Shown here piece after piece: positions 35,012 to 46,300 of a stretch of 64,000 nt of DNA (positions are counted from its first letter, which is position 1; each line of letters begins with the position of its first letter). A program made the position numbers and the translations under genes. Origin of the DNA: Phragmites australis (lineage: Eukaryota > Streptophyta > Magnoliopsida > Poales > Poaceae); NCBI RefSeq assembly GCF_958298935.1, contig NC_084937.1, positions 28,095,568-28,159,567 on the forward strand. Direction: 5' to 3'. Under the pieces are notes generated by a model. That model was not told where the DNA came from. It worked only from the letters and a program-made list of their open reading frames with translations, and made no database searches.

Positions 35012-35834
35012 ATGGAAGGCGAGGATGACGGGCCAGAGTGGATGATGGAGGTGGGCGGGGCCGGAGGAAAGGGGAAAGGTGGCGGCGGGGTGGACAGGAA
35101 CAAGAAGCGGTTCAGCGAGGAGCAGATCACGTCGCTGGAGTCCATGTTCGCGACGCAGACCAAGCTGGAGCCACGGCAGAAGCTGCAGCTGGCGCGGGAG
35201 CTCGGGCTACAGCCGCGCCAGGTCGCCATCTGGTTCCAGAACAAGCGCGCGCGCTGGAAGTCCAAGCAGCTCGAGCGCGAGTACTCGGCGCTCCGCGAAG
35301 ACTACGACGCCCTCCTCTGCAGCTACGAGTCCCTCAAGAAGGAGAAGCACGCGCTCCACAAGCAGGTCAGTCTGTCAAGCTCATCATCAGGCATCCAACT
35401 CTTGTGCGCGCTCTCGCGCGTTTATCCGTAGCTGAATGATCATGCGGAATTTGTTGTTTCTAAAGATCGGTTCTTTGTGTGGCGTGCAGATGGAGAATCT
35501 GGCTGATATGCTGCAGGAGCCGCGAGGGAAGTACGGTGGCAATGCAGACGCCGGCGCTGGGGACGACGTGCGCTCGGGTGTCGCCGGCACGAAGGAAGAG
35601 TTCACGGACGCCGGGGCGGCCCTCTACTCGGCCAAGGGTGGCGGCGGCGGCAAGTTCGCGGACGACGATGCTGGGGGCCTCTTCCGGCCATTGCCGCAGC
35701 CGACCGCCGGGCTCACAGCATCGGGGCTGCCAGAGCACCAGTCTTTCCAGCTCCACTCGAGCTGCTGGCCTTCGTCCACGGAGCAGACCTGCAGCAGCTC
35801 GCAATGGTGGGAATTCGAGTCCTTGAGTGAGTAG
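35012..35834 (+). CDS. HOX6: HD-Zip class I homeodomain-leucine zipper protein, HOX6-like
   Basis: A nuclear transcription factor of the HD-Zip I class, which binds pseudo-palindromic CAATNATTG sites as a dimer. Two exons, 35012-35365 and 35490-35834, give 232 aa. The homeodomain spans about 30-85, with helix 3 [15 protein letters not shown] (71-85). The zipper leucines sit at 87, 94, 101, 108, 115 and 122, crossing the intron. The acidic linker and the end [17 protein letters not shown] resemble rice HOX6, as does the [12 protein letters not shown] start. Exon 2 begins ATG GAG AAT (MEN), where rice-type proteins have LEK; this keeps the heptad leucines. The start at 35012 is supported by the conserved N-terminus; the frame extends upstream without homology. 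Drought and growth roles are known for relatives and only inferred here. Confidence 0.94.
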
Positions 35835-37284
35835 TGATCGAGCTGATCAGCAGATCATTCAACGATCACGAATTCACAATCCACATGACGACCAGAAGAT
35901 TCGGAGCACGCACATACGATCGAGTAAGAATTCGTAAGGATGATCAGCCGAGGGTGACGGTGTACATAGCTTCATCAGTAAATCGAGATCCAGGTCTGCC
36001 CAGGCAGTTTCTTCTCCTCCTCAGCATGCAAATCCCCCCCCCCCCTTCCCTGTCGTCGGTACCGGATCATGTAATCCAGGAACATGTAGAGAAAGATCAA
36101 ACCTATAGAGATGGTCACATGCGAGCTAGCAATTTGCCCTGTTAAATGGCTGCTTTCTCTTTCTTTATGTCGTTGCTTCTTTCTCCTTTCTTTCTTCCAA
36201 CGATAGCTGATGAACAGCTAGCAGAGAGCATGAACGCACAGATTGCAAAAAGATGCCGACTGGATCAAGATTCTTGATCGAGCAGGCGAGGGGAAGGGAA
36301 TCGAACACAGCAAGGCGCAGTACAATTACAGTACGGGACGATACAGGGTGGCATAGATCACACAAGTAACATGCATGCAGCCATTCTTTTAAGCAGATGA
36401 TAAGGCGCGTTGTTTAGGTCAAGTAGAAATATATATCATACTATTAATCTGATACGAGATCTGTAGCGAGTAGTGCAGTGTAGCCTGGATCGCACTCCAA
36501 TCAGGAACGATGCTGGAAAGAAATTGATAGTGGTGCGCACATGCATAATCTTGAAGTATCATTGTCAAATATAGTTGTTTTAAGTAAGTAAAGAAAGATA
36601 CTTATTAGTAACATTTTTTTTTCTAGCACGGTGCCTGTGCATCACCCAGACTCAACGTGGCTTCGCCAGTGACTCCATTTAAGGACGGCATGCAAACCTA
36701 GGTAGAACTGGAACAATGGGAGGCAAACAACCTAATCAAAATTCAATTTACGACCTCGGAGGCAACAATAGCCTGAGCCCCGATCAAAAGCAAGTGTCTT
36801 CCTAGGATGGTTACGGTTAGATTATTCTAACTTTGATCAACATTATCAATGGATATGCAGATCAGCCATATGAAAAATGAATCAAGTAGGGTTCTCCTAA
36901 AAGATACTTCCACGACATCATGATATATCTTTTATGATACAGATACATTAGAGGCATTTTCTTTTAAGAGTTAATAAAACTTACTTTATCGGAAAAAAAA
37001 CTTCGTTTTCCATTTTGAAGAAAAGATAAACGGGGACATGTCTGGTGCGAAGTTCAAACTATGTCCATGCATCCTTCATACCACTTTGCATAGTTATGCT
37101 TAAATATATATAAGGTTGCACGAAATATGCTCAAGGTCGATATCTGCTTCGTTGTGGCGCATGTGTTTATGATATGTGAGAAACCATGTTGAAATGAGCT
37201 GTTGTTTATATGTGATGAGTGATTGATAAAGTGTTGTTTTGGTTTGATAATTTTTTATTTGTGTAAGTATGTATATGTGTTACA
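35835..37284. other. HOX6 3' flank and non-genic sequence
   Basis: Probable HOX6 3' UTR first, including a C-run at 36036-36048. After that AT-rich sequence with no gene or clear element. Confidence 0.4.
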
Positions 37285-38300
37285 ATAATCATGACTAACC
37301 AAAATTGATAAAGATGGAGTTGGTATAGTTATGTAAAGTCTAGAAAAAAATTGCATTAACCAGATGATCCAGTGTGCGGTAATTTGTACACACCAGATGA
37401 TACAGTGAGTACTTGGAGATAACACCGGAGTATTTAACAGGAGATGCTAAAAATGGGTGTCTAAGGCGGTCTAGTCACCGGAAGGTCTGGTGTCAAGAGG
37501 CTTTTAACACCAGAGTATTTAACAGAGATGCAAGTTTTTAGTACTAGAGCTGGCCTACATACCGGATGGTCCGGTGTGAACGACATGTTGATGAAGTCAA
37601 GCGAATGAGATACCGGTGTAAGTGATACGATGGCCCAAAGGATCGAAAGTGGGAGAGATCACAAGATGGAGTACACGCACCAACATCAGGATGCTTGCTT
37701 AAGGTCAAGTAAGCAGATGTGAGTCACGCTTTGAGAAGCGTACGAGGCAGTTTCGCGGTTTGACTCCAAACCGTGGAAGGATGAAGTGCATGTGGCATCA
37801 TTAAGAAGCTAGCGTTGAGACGAAGCTAAGTTGTGAAGGTGTCATAGCCATTTGATAAAATAGAGCAAAATATTCCTGTGGTAGGTAGAAGACCATTATA
37901 AACGAGAAATATTATGGAAACAAGAAAACTTAGCATCCAAGAAAGCACCTAAAACTTATAAATAGAGTGGTATGGTTTTAAGGAGAGAGTGAGCCAGCAA
38001 TTTGAGTCTTGTTATAGGTTTTGGAGGAGAAAAGAATATATGTTTAGCCTTTGTAATAGGTTATAGCTTTTGTGAGAGAAAAATATTATATAATTTGTCT
38101 AAAATAGGGTTAACCTATGTGCTTAATAAAGTTTATATTCTCGTATTTGCTTATGTTCATCTCCTTCTAATCTCTTTCTTTTGGTTCTCTTGCCTCAGGT
38201 GCAAGTTTTTCCGACTTTTGAGTTGATTTTCATTTTTCTATTTGAGCTGAATGTTTTTATCTTATTGAGGTTATTCTCCGTATGGTTAGAGGTATAAAAT
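37285..38300 (+). repeat. LTR-like repeat, copy 2 (solo-LTR candidate)
   Basis: 37285-37798 matches 31010-31972 but lacks an internal block of about 450 bp. The sequence continues with a plausible LTR promoter: TTATAAATAGAG near 37957, then AATAAAGTT near 38125 as a poly(A) signal and a CTTTTGGTTCTCTTG-type tail. No second copy flanks it, so a solo LTR is the simplest reading. Boundaries are approximate and no target duplication was found. Confidence 0.5.
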
Positions 38301-39465
38301 TGACACACACATATGTGTATAAGTGGGTATTTCTTGCCTCTGTTCCATTAACTTGAGGATTTTCTCTAGGTAGCTCGTGTTGATTCAAAATTACAAGCTT
38401 GTGTACATAAAGTCATATAGAATAGTCTTGATTGGAACTTATAGGTCATATACAATATGTGGAGTTATGTTATCTCGGAACTTCTCTTTTTAAATAGTCT
38501 ATCCAGTGTTTTTGTTTCTGTTGAGATTTTTAAATAGTCCATCTAGATAGAAGAAGGCTATTAATTTTGAAAGAAATTTATTGAGACATATATTTACCCT
38601 CTCTGATCATCAATCTCGATATTAACATTTGAGAAAGAGTAAACTGATAGTAAAATCGTTTAATCATATGCAGTTATGCATGCATGCTGGTTCATCATGA
38701 CTCACGATTTCTAGGACTAATATCGAAATGCTAAGAACCTGCACCGATGCCTAAGGTTCCCAGAGCCATTAACCTGGACAAAACTAGCAAAGGAGGTCAA
38801 GACATGATGCTGGAAACTGACACCTTCCTTCGCTTATCCTGAGAGCATATGAAATAGAGTGCTCACATAAAGTGTTTTTGGAAAGAAAAAAATTGGGGTT
38901 GGTTCTCAACTGCACTGGTACATATATTTAGACAGATAATAAGTTATTTACTTAAATATCATTGCTTATATTAGTACTAACAAAATAATTAATTATGTTT
39001 AAGTACATATAATCTTGTTTACATTAGAAATTATAATTATTTATAGCTACTTAACACTTTCTTTTCTTGTACTTAGCCATAAGCAACTACCGTGGTTCAT
39101 GACCTAAGGTAGAAGTGGCTAGAATTTTACTCCGTAGTGGTTTTCATTTCTTGATAGTGACCAACAGAAATATGATAAAAAAAACCAGTCTTTGTTAATC
39201 GGCGGTAAAAGTAAAACACAGTTCCATGTATCGTCTCTCAAGATGTAAGCAGGATTACCCTCTCGAGAAAGTTGCTTCCAGTAATCAAATCACCCACTGT
39301 TTGTTTGGATACATACGCAACCCATCGAATTCAAGCAGTTTTATTCGGCAAGGTCTCTTTCTTTCGCCCTCGGCTGTCGGCCGAGCCCCACGGCATATAA
39401 TGGCATGTCACTGTGCCACACTGTGATGATTTGGAATCCTAGATACTAGAAGGCCAGTTTTTTTT
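38301..39465. other. non-genic stretch
   Basis: AT-rich. No protein, RNA gene or terminal repeats recognised. Confidence 0.4.
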
Positions 39466-39760
39466 ATTGGTTGTTCGAGTTTATCAGTTTGATCTGATAT
39501 ATACGTATAATTTTAGAAAAAAATATGTTTAGTTATCTTTAGAAAGAAGTATATTTAGTTATCTATATCTATTATTCTAATTTAATTCGATGGATGTAAA
39601 TATACGTTTTAAGCATGATCTTATGAATATAGACTTTTGTATCAGCTCATGCAGTCGAATTCACTTGTCAGTGTCATAAAATCATTTTTATACAATCAAA
39701 CAATTAAAATCTCTAACTTTTACGTCTGCTCATGTCACCTCAGATTCAGTTAACCGAACA
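39466..39760. repeat. dispersed AT-rich repeat, related to 9.5 kb
   Basis: Resembles 9530-9830 in order of short blocks. Its left GTTGTTCGAGTTTA and right AACCGAACATAAAC ends are weakly complementary, suggesting an old MITE. Confidence 0.35.
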
Positions 39761-40513
39761 TAAACACACCTCAATATATTCAAACAAATACAAACAACTA
39801 AATATTTTTTTCAACAAATATTATTTTATTTAACTTGCTTCTTTTCAACTAGACTATACAATAGAGCTCTACAAAACTCCGTCAAAAAAACCAAACACAC
39901 TATTTGTAAATGTGATGACACTAGCCTAGCCACGATCTAAAACTAAAAATCTAAAAAAGAATTCGATGTGAGCCCAACCATGGCTCCAGAAGGCCTTCCA
40001 CAATGTGCTAGTGAAGCCAGCAAAAAAAAAAAAAAAAAAAAGGCCCCACGTGAGAAATAAGCATCTAACTCCCCAAGGTACAACGTGTGAAGGAATTAGT
40101 ATCGCAGCTATCTATAGGCCTGAGAATCTGAGATCCACATGAAATAAAATACCGCTCCTCTTCATCGACCATATGTTTCCTTCGCGCGAGGAAAAATACC
40201 CTCTCTCTCTCTTTCCTCCCTCCATCTTGAGCAATAGAAAAATTCCCCACTTGGTTTCTCTGTCTCCCAAACAAATTGAGTGTCCTCCTCCCAGATCTTG
40301 CTTCTATAGTTGTTTCGTTGGCCGGATCTGGTGGCATCGGAAGGAGGCAGGCAGCACATCAGAAGGAGGCATGCGGAGACCAGCGGCACCATGAGGAAGT
40401 GGTTGGTGGTGGCTGCATAAAGAAAATGTGACCCGCGGACAGCAACGCCATGAGACGAGGCAAGCAACAGGTGGAGCGACGAGGCTGAGGGTTGTGCGTC
40501 AAGGACGCTCGAC
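39761..40513. other. non-genic stretch with poly(A) and CT runs
   Basis: An A-run at 40021-40040 and a CT run at 40200-40216. Shadow frames on the minus strand (40162-40698, 40065-40337) have no domain. Confidence 0.4.
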
Positions 40514-40819
40514 TGGTATAGCCACGGTGGGGCCCAGGCGCTCGTCAAGTTCCCCGGCGGTGAGGCGCTGCTCCGATTCGTGCACACCGCGTGCACCGTC
40601 GGTGCCAAGGAGGCCTGCGCCGTCGCGCGGCGGATTGGCGCGGTCAGCCACCCAAACCTTGTGCAACTCCACGAGGTGTACGTCGGGCCGAGGAGCAAGA
40701 AGATGCTTGGCGGGTACGGCCACGATGGACTCCAGGTTTTTCCTCACGGCGGGTACGGCCATGGCCTGAAGATGCAGCCCTTCTACGTCGCCGGTTCGCT
40801 CCACCGCTTCTTGCAAGGT
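40514..40819 (+). pseudogene. receptor-like kinase fragment
   Basis: In one frame the sequence reads ALVKFPGGEALLRFV, then VARRIGAVSHPNLVQLHEVY, VGPRSKKML and PFYVAGSLHRFLQ. This resembles the N-lobe of plant LRR receptor-like pseudokinases, where a similar FPGGE segment precedes the kinase domain. About 25-30 residues expected between FPGGEAL and LLRFV appear deleted. A GGYGHxGLxxF duplication is inserted after KKML. The frame is GC-rich, unlike its surroundings, and homology stops at LHRFLQ. It has no start, catalytic loop or DFG region, so it is a captured or degraded fragment. Confidence 0.6.
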
Positions 40820-42624
40820 TGGTTAGCGTTGCTTCCATCGAACCGATATGGATTCCACTCGAACGTGACAACTCATGACCGGCGTATTATAAGCAACGCG
40901 TTCCTGTCAAAGGCAAAGACTACCCATCAGAGAAGGGAAACGCCAGACCAGAAAAATAATTTAGTTGAGAACAGCAGTATCAAATTCCTGATCTGGTGAC
41001 GAAAGATTTCTGACATAAGCAAATGTACACGTGGCTTCCTTATCACTTATTGTACTACTCAGTGCGATGATATTGGAATGCCGTGGTACAGCTACCAACT
41101 ACCATGTATAGAGGCATTATTGATCGGAGAGGATGTTCAATACATTCCCATCAGAGCCTCAAACACGCAGCTAATTTGATTCTCCGACGACGAGTCAATT
41201 GGTGTCGACTCCCAACAGGTTACAGATCACACCAGAAATGAGCACATGGTACGTCAATGCCGAAACTCTATAAATCATTCAGAAACTGTTTGCAGCACAG
41301 GTATCCCACAAGAATTTAGCAGGAATTCAAACAATTCCTAGAAATTTCTCCATTCGAAACAATACCTTAAGTTGGTGCCAATAAATTTGAAGTCCGGCCA
41401 TGGACAGATTATGCTGAAATGAATAACATCTTCAACTTGATTAGAGATGCATAATTACTTGCTAATCTAGACATACGGCGTTAAAGATTTATCTGGCCAG
41501 GCATTGCTCATTAATTAAAAGCTACATCACCTTCGTGTTGGGAACAATCCAAGTCAGAGTAGTAGAATGATCTTAGAAAACATAAGAAAATAATAATATC
41601 AGCAATCCAGATTCGAATGTACTCTCAATATGTTTCAAAACAAACCTACGGAACAGGTCATATGGTTGCTCACAAGTCATTCATACGTCTTAAAGATCCT
41701 CTGCATCTTTGATAAGCTTATATATTTGCAGCAGATGTCAATATCAAGGCTTACTTCATCATCCAAGTACAATGATCATTATAAATTTTGCAAAGCGTTC
41801 AATCAGTCTTGTACTCACAATATCATCCTTTTCTCTCTCTTAAGTTTCATAATTCATTACATGGAAGCTCACCATCGTAGCATCTAGCTTAATTTTTTGT
41901 TTTGTTTTGATGATATGCCGAAGAGCAACAGAGATGATAAGTGATGAACCCAAGATAACTGTACAACCTAAACGTCAAATGACTATCCCTGATGCAGCAT
42001 GCAAGCCAAGAGTTCTCCTCAATTCAGGAAAGAAACCTTCAAAGGGAAAATCAACCACCTACCTAAGCATAGTGCCAACCGTTTCTCAGTTATATCATTC
42101 GGGAGAGGAAAAAGCAAACAATCACCAAAAGGCAATCTATCCTATGTACTTCTATATAGGTCACAGACTACATCATGGAATGAATCTAGGGGCAACCGCC
42201 AACTGGATTAGCATGTGAATGGAGTACAAAGCAGTACCCGGTATGTCCATGAAGAGTTAATAAATAAAAATCTATTATTATATTGTCAATTGCATTACAT
42301 TACTACACCGAGAAAGTATGTGGCAGTGGCACACCCCAACCCTAGATGGTGGTTAGTGCTAACCTTAGATAAACCAAAATAGGGCAAACCATAGCTACTT
42401 AGCGCACACTGTCCTGCTTCTTATTTTCTTGAGCTAGCTGTACCTAATGAACTAGTTATAACAATGCAGCATGGGGTGATCAATTTCAGTGCATGGGTAA
42501 GTTGAATATATTGTGCCACACATGTCATGATAATATGTACAGATTCACTAATCAATCATATGAAGGGTGCACAGAAGGTCATACATGTTGCTTAACAAAG
42601 CCATCCCCAAACTAAATAGAAATA
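40820..42624. other. non-genic stretch
   Basis: No gene recognised. Open frames at 41630-42218 are AT-rich and have no domain. Confidence 0.4.
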
Positions 42625-42882
42625 CTCCCTCCGGTTTTAAATATATGATGCTTTACCAAAAATCCGATCAAACTTTTAAAACTTTGACCGTCAATAGCTT
42701 CTAAAATATTTATTTTGGAAACCTAAAAATATAATATTATAAAAGTATTTTTTAAGAAAAATCTACATGTGTGATTTTTATGTTTCCTCCAAAGTAAATA
42801 TTTTAGAAGCTATTGACGGTCAAAATTTTAAGAGTTTGACCGGATTTTGGTCAGAGCGTCATATATTTAAAACCGGAGGGAG
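42625..42882. mobile_element. Stowaway MITE in the MED10 3' region
   Basis: A textbook Stowaway element. The left terminus CTCCCTCCGGTTTTAAATAT and right terminus ATATTTAAAACCGGAGGGAG are perfect inverted repeats, with TA target duplications at 42623-42624 and 42883-42884. The interior is also palindromic: TTGACCGTCAATAGCTTCTA pairs with TAGAAGCTATTGACGGTCAA. It is 258 bp and ends 34 bp from the MED10 stop codon, so it is very likely transcribed in the 3' UTR. Confidence 0.92.
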
Positions 42883-42916
42883 TAACAAACTTGCCCTTTG
42901 TAGCTGTATCCTTCTC

Positions 42917-45796
42917 TCAGTGCTCAGCTTTCACTTTGGCATCTCCATTAGGCAAAGTACTCTGGGACTGAGCCAACCGCTTTGACTCCTGTATAAAATG
43001 AGATTTTAAGAAGTTAAGGCAACAAGATACAAATGATAATTATTCTTAGCGCAAAAGCAATGACTGAAGCACATATACACATGTTACCACTACCGGTGTT
43101 TGAGAAACTACACCCAAAACTTGTTTCCTAGAAAACCTAGCAAGCAGCAGGATTTGTGAAACCAAGATATTTCTCACAGAACACAGAAACTTTTCTCCAT
43201 TTTTTTCTGTTAACAATTGCTAGTATTAATTGAAAAAAGTAAGGGTAAATGGTATTTCATATCAGTTCCTGCAGTTCCTTGAAAATAGATAGATGCCACC
43301 AGGTCCGACTGAGTTAGTTTGGTTTGTGGATATTTTGGGGATAATAGTCAAGCTCTACCTGGACAGAAACCGTGTGGTACTAGCCAGAACATGGACACAG
43401 GCAGCTCCTTATGAATAAGATGTGAAAAGTTGGTTGTTACATCAAATTTGAGACTAAAAGGAAATTCAAGTCCAGTTGATGCTTGATAATCTAAGCTGTA
43501 AAGTTCAAAAGAAATTATGCCATCGAAACGTGGCACCACCCTTCCACCTAGCCCCCTAAGCGGCCGACTAGCCCTGATTAGGCGCTAGGCACCACCCTGC
43601 CAACAGCAAATCCATGCTATCAAACAGTTAAACACATCGGAATAAGCCTAAATGAGTATATTTACAAAATAGAAGCCAAATATAAAGAGTAAATTTTGAC
43701 GTCAGTTAAACCAAATCCTAAACACAAGCATAGCTTTTAAATTTGCAGCTTTTCCGATTGAAGGCGTATATTTAGCATTGGTCCTGTGGTAGTGTCGCTA
43801 AATTAAACTGGTAATGTCATTTTGTTAACAATAGACCTAAAATGTTATTAGGCTCAGCTAATAGTAAACTACATATTGGCTCATTCGGCTCTATATAAAC
43901 ACGTAACAGACAGAGGTCAATTATATTTCCACATACAGCGGCAGCAGTAGCACGTATCTCCCTGTATGCGTCTACATCCTCAGGGAAAGTTTGTTCAAGC
44001 TCCTCAAGAAGATGCTTCCGTAGGCTCTGAAACAAACCAATTTACAATGAAATAAATTCATTTTTATTACTGCGATGCAATATAAATTCTCCTAGAAAAT
44101 ATGAGAAAAGATAAAACCAAAATTTTACAAGGCAATAGAGGGTATAAAATGTTTCATGGTAATATTAGTGCACAAGTCTACACAGAAATGATCACATGGG
44201 CAGGAACATTTCAGAAGCAAAATAGCAGGTAATACCAGGAGAAATCAACCCACAGACCAACATAAAAATGCAGTGTTCACATATAATATACCCATTTGAT
44301 CACCGATACGTTTTATGAGTAGTTGACTTCATAACTACTTTGAAGACTGATAACGATAAGGCCAACCAGGACCTTGCAGCTATATATCCTTTCCATAGAT
44401 GCTATATAATATATTAAGTGTTGGACAAGAATATGCCATCTAACTGTTCCAAATAGGCACTCAGAAATCTAAATCGTCAACTTATAAAACAGGATAAGGC
44501 AGTGACTATCTGCATGAGCAGTACTACAGAAAACTCGGCGCATGTTTCACCTAAATTTTATTAGAGAAGATTCTAATTTATAAGAAGTCAATGGGAGCGA
44601 CACTGGGGGAAACTTTTAAAGTGATAAGGGTTCTTAAAAACTGACAGACAGTAAAATATAACAAATTTCAGCAGGGCCAAATAGGTGGTTCCAATGTCAA
44701 TTTATGAATAAAATAAAGAAGGCACGTGCTGCTTCCAACTCAAGACAAGTACAGATATTCATATTTGCTTCAATTTACACTAATATCTTCTTATACCAAA
44801 AGCAAGTAAGCAACATAAGATTGATTCCACAAACAACAAAAACCACTTTGGCAATTGAAGTAATGATATACATTACGAAAAACATAGTTTTTTCACCGGT
44901 ATGGAATGATGTAATCCTCCTTGGCTGAAAAACAAGTTCTAATTTCTAGCGAAACAACACAATGTTACAGAAAGTCGACAGCAAAAAGAGCTGCAAGAAG
45001 CTCAACGGCTAACTCCTATGCAAGATCATTTGCATACCAGGGCAAGAGCAGTTGCATATCTCACAATCCAAAGTGTATATAGAATCCTAATTATAGCGAG
45101 CAGATCAAAAGCTCACATGCTATGACTGCATTAACCAATCTCAACAATGGTTGTGGGCTCCCAATGCTTCCATACCTTGAAAGCGTCGGTCTTGCCCTTG
45201 GTGATCTGGTTCTTGGCGATGCAGCTGTTGAACACGTCCTTGGTGAACTCGTCGGGGTTCTTCCCGTTATCGATCAAACTAATAGAACAGAAACCAGTTA
45301 AAACTACACAACCCAAGAGCAAAATTGGGCTGGGAGGTGGTGAAGATATCAAATAAATGCGCTCACTTGACGACCTCCATCGGCACCTGGATGTTGCACC
45401 CCTCGGCGAGCTTCTGCATCGTGTCGAGCTCCCCCACGAGCGCGTTCCTAAGCCACGACACACACACGACAGCAACCGCAAACCCTAAGGATTCCACCCC
45501 CACACAGAAGCGCCAGCCCAAAGCCACAGGACGAAGCGGGACCGAATAGGGTGTCCTCGGGGGACTCACAAGCGTTGTAGGAGGGGAAGCTGGGAGGCGG
45601 AGTTGAAGGAGGAGACGGTGAGGTTGAGCTGGTGGAGCAGGCCCAGCGTCTTCTGGATCGAACTCGTCACCTGCGCCAGGTTCTGCCTCGACGCGTCCTC
45701 GGGCCGCTCCCCGCCGGGCCCCGACGCTTGGACGCCGTTCCCTGCCGCAGCGGCGGCCGTGGCCACAGCGGAGGGGTTCGGCGCTGCGCTGTCCAT
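42917..45796 (-). CDS. MED10: Mediator complex subunit 10
   Basis: A middle-module Mediator subunit that bridges regulators and RNA polymerase II in the nucleus. Five exons, 45796-45570, 45447-45367, 45278-45176, 44026-43937 and 42988-42917, all GT-AG, join in frame to 190 aa ending in TGA. An Ala/Gly/Pro-rich N-terminus (MDSAAPNPSAVATAAAAAG) precedes the Med10 domain from about residue 40. Diagnostic stretches are NLAQVTSSIQKTLGLLHQL, LVGELDTMQKLAEGCNIQVP, NPDEFTKDVFNSCIAKNQ and KGKTDAFKSLRKHLLEELE. The tail ESKRLAQSQSTLPNGDAKVK resembles other plant MED10 proteins. The ATG at 45796 is favoured because upstream frame sequence lacks homology. Intron 3 is 1.15 kb and intron 4 0.95 kb. A MITE lies directly downstream and another inverted-repeat element just upstream. 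Confidence 0.94.
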
Positions 45797-45990
45797 GGCG
45801 CAGTCGGAACTCGGAAGAGGGGGGAGGGAGGAGTCGGTCGGAGACGAGGCAAGTCGCCGGCTCACCGTCGAAAGTTCTGGCCTCGAACACCCTCTCATGG
45901 GCCAAATGGGCCAATTCATGCTTGCCGGCTGAGCCCACGACGAGGTACATCGTGGGCCAGAAAGTTCGATTTGAAAAATATTTTTTTTTC

Positions 45991-46300
45991 TTTTTATTAA
46001 TTTAATAAAATTAGGCGACCGTTTAAAAAATGATAAAACTAGACGCGCATTCACAAGATGATTGTCGCCTAATAAAAGAGCGACGACGTAGGATCCACCC
46101 TTAGTAGCAGTTTAGGTGATTAGTGGTCTGACGAATGGACGATTTTAAGACATCTAGCCCAACGACAAGGTTATCTCATTGTGTAACACCTTTGAAAAAT
46201 CATTTTTTTCTATATGAATTGGGATGGAGATAACTATATATGAATTTTTTTGTCAGTTTTTAAAATAGCCACCTGATTTTGTTAAATTAAAAAAAATTAT
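45991..46300. mobile_element. inverted-repeat element upstream of MED10
   Basis: ATTAATTTAATAAAATTAGG (left) is matched in reverse complement by the right end, CC(A/T)..TGATTTTGTTAAATTAA, near 46270-46290. Further arm sequence (GCGACCGTTTAAAAAATGAT) is also mirrored. About 310 bp and non-coding. It starts about 195 bp upstream of the MED10 ATG. Confidence 0.55.

Noticed and set aside
45363..46054. Long minus-strand frames extending MED10 upstream and into introns
   Set aside because: Homology begins at the ATG at 45796 and stops at canonical splice sites; the extensions are leader and intron read-through.
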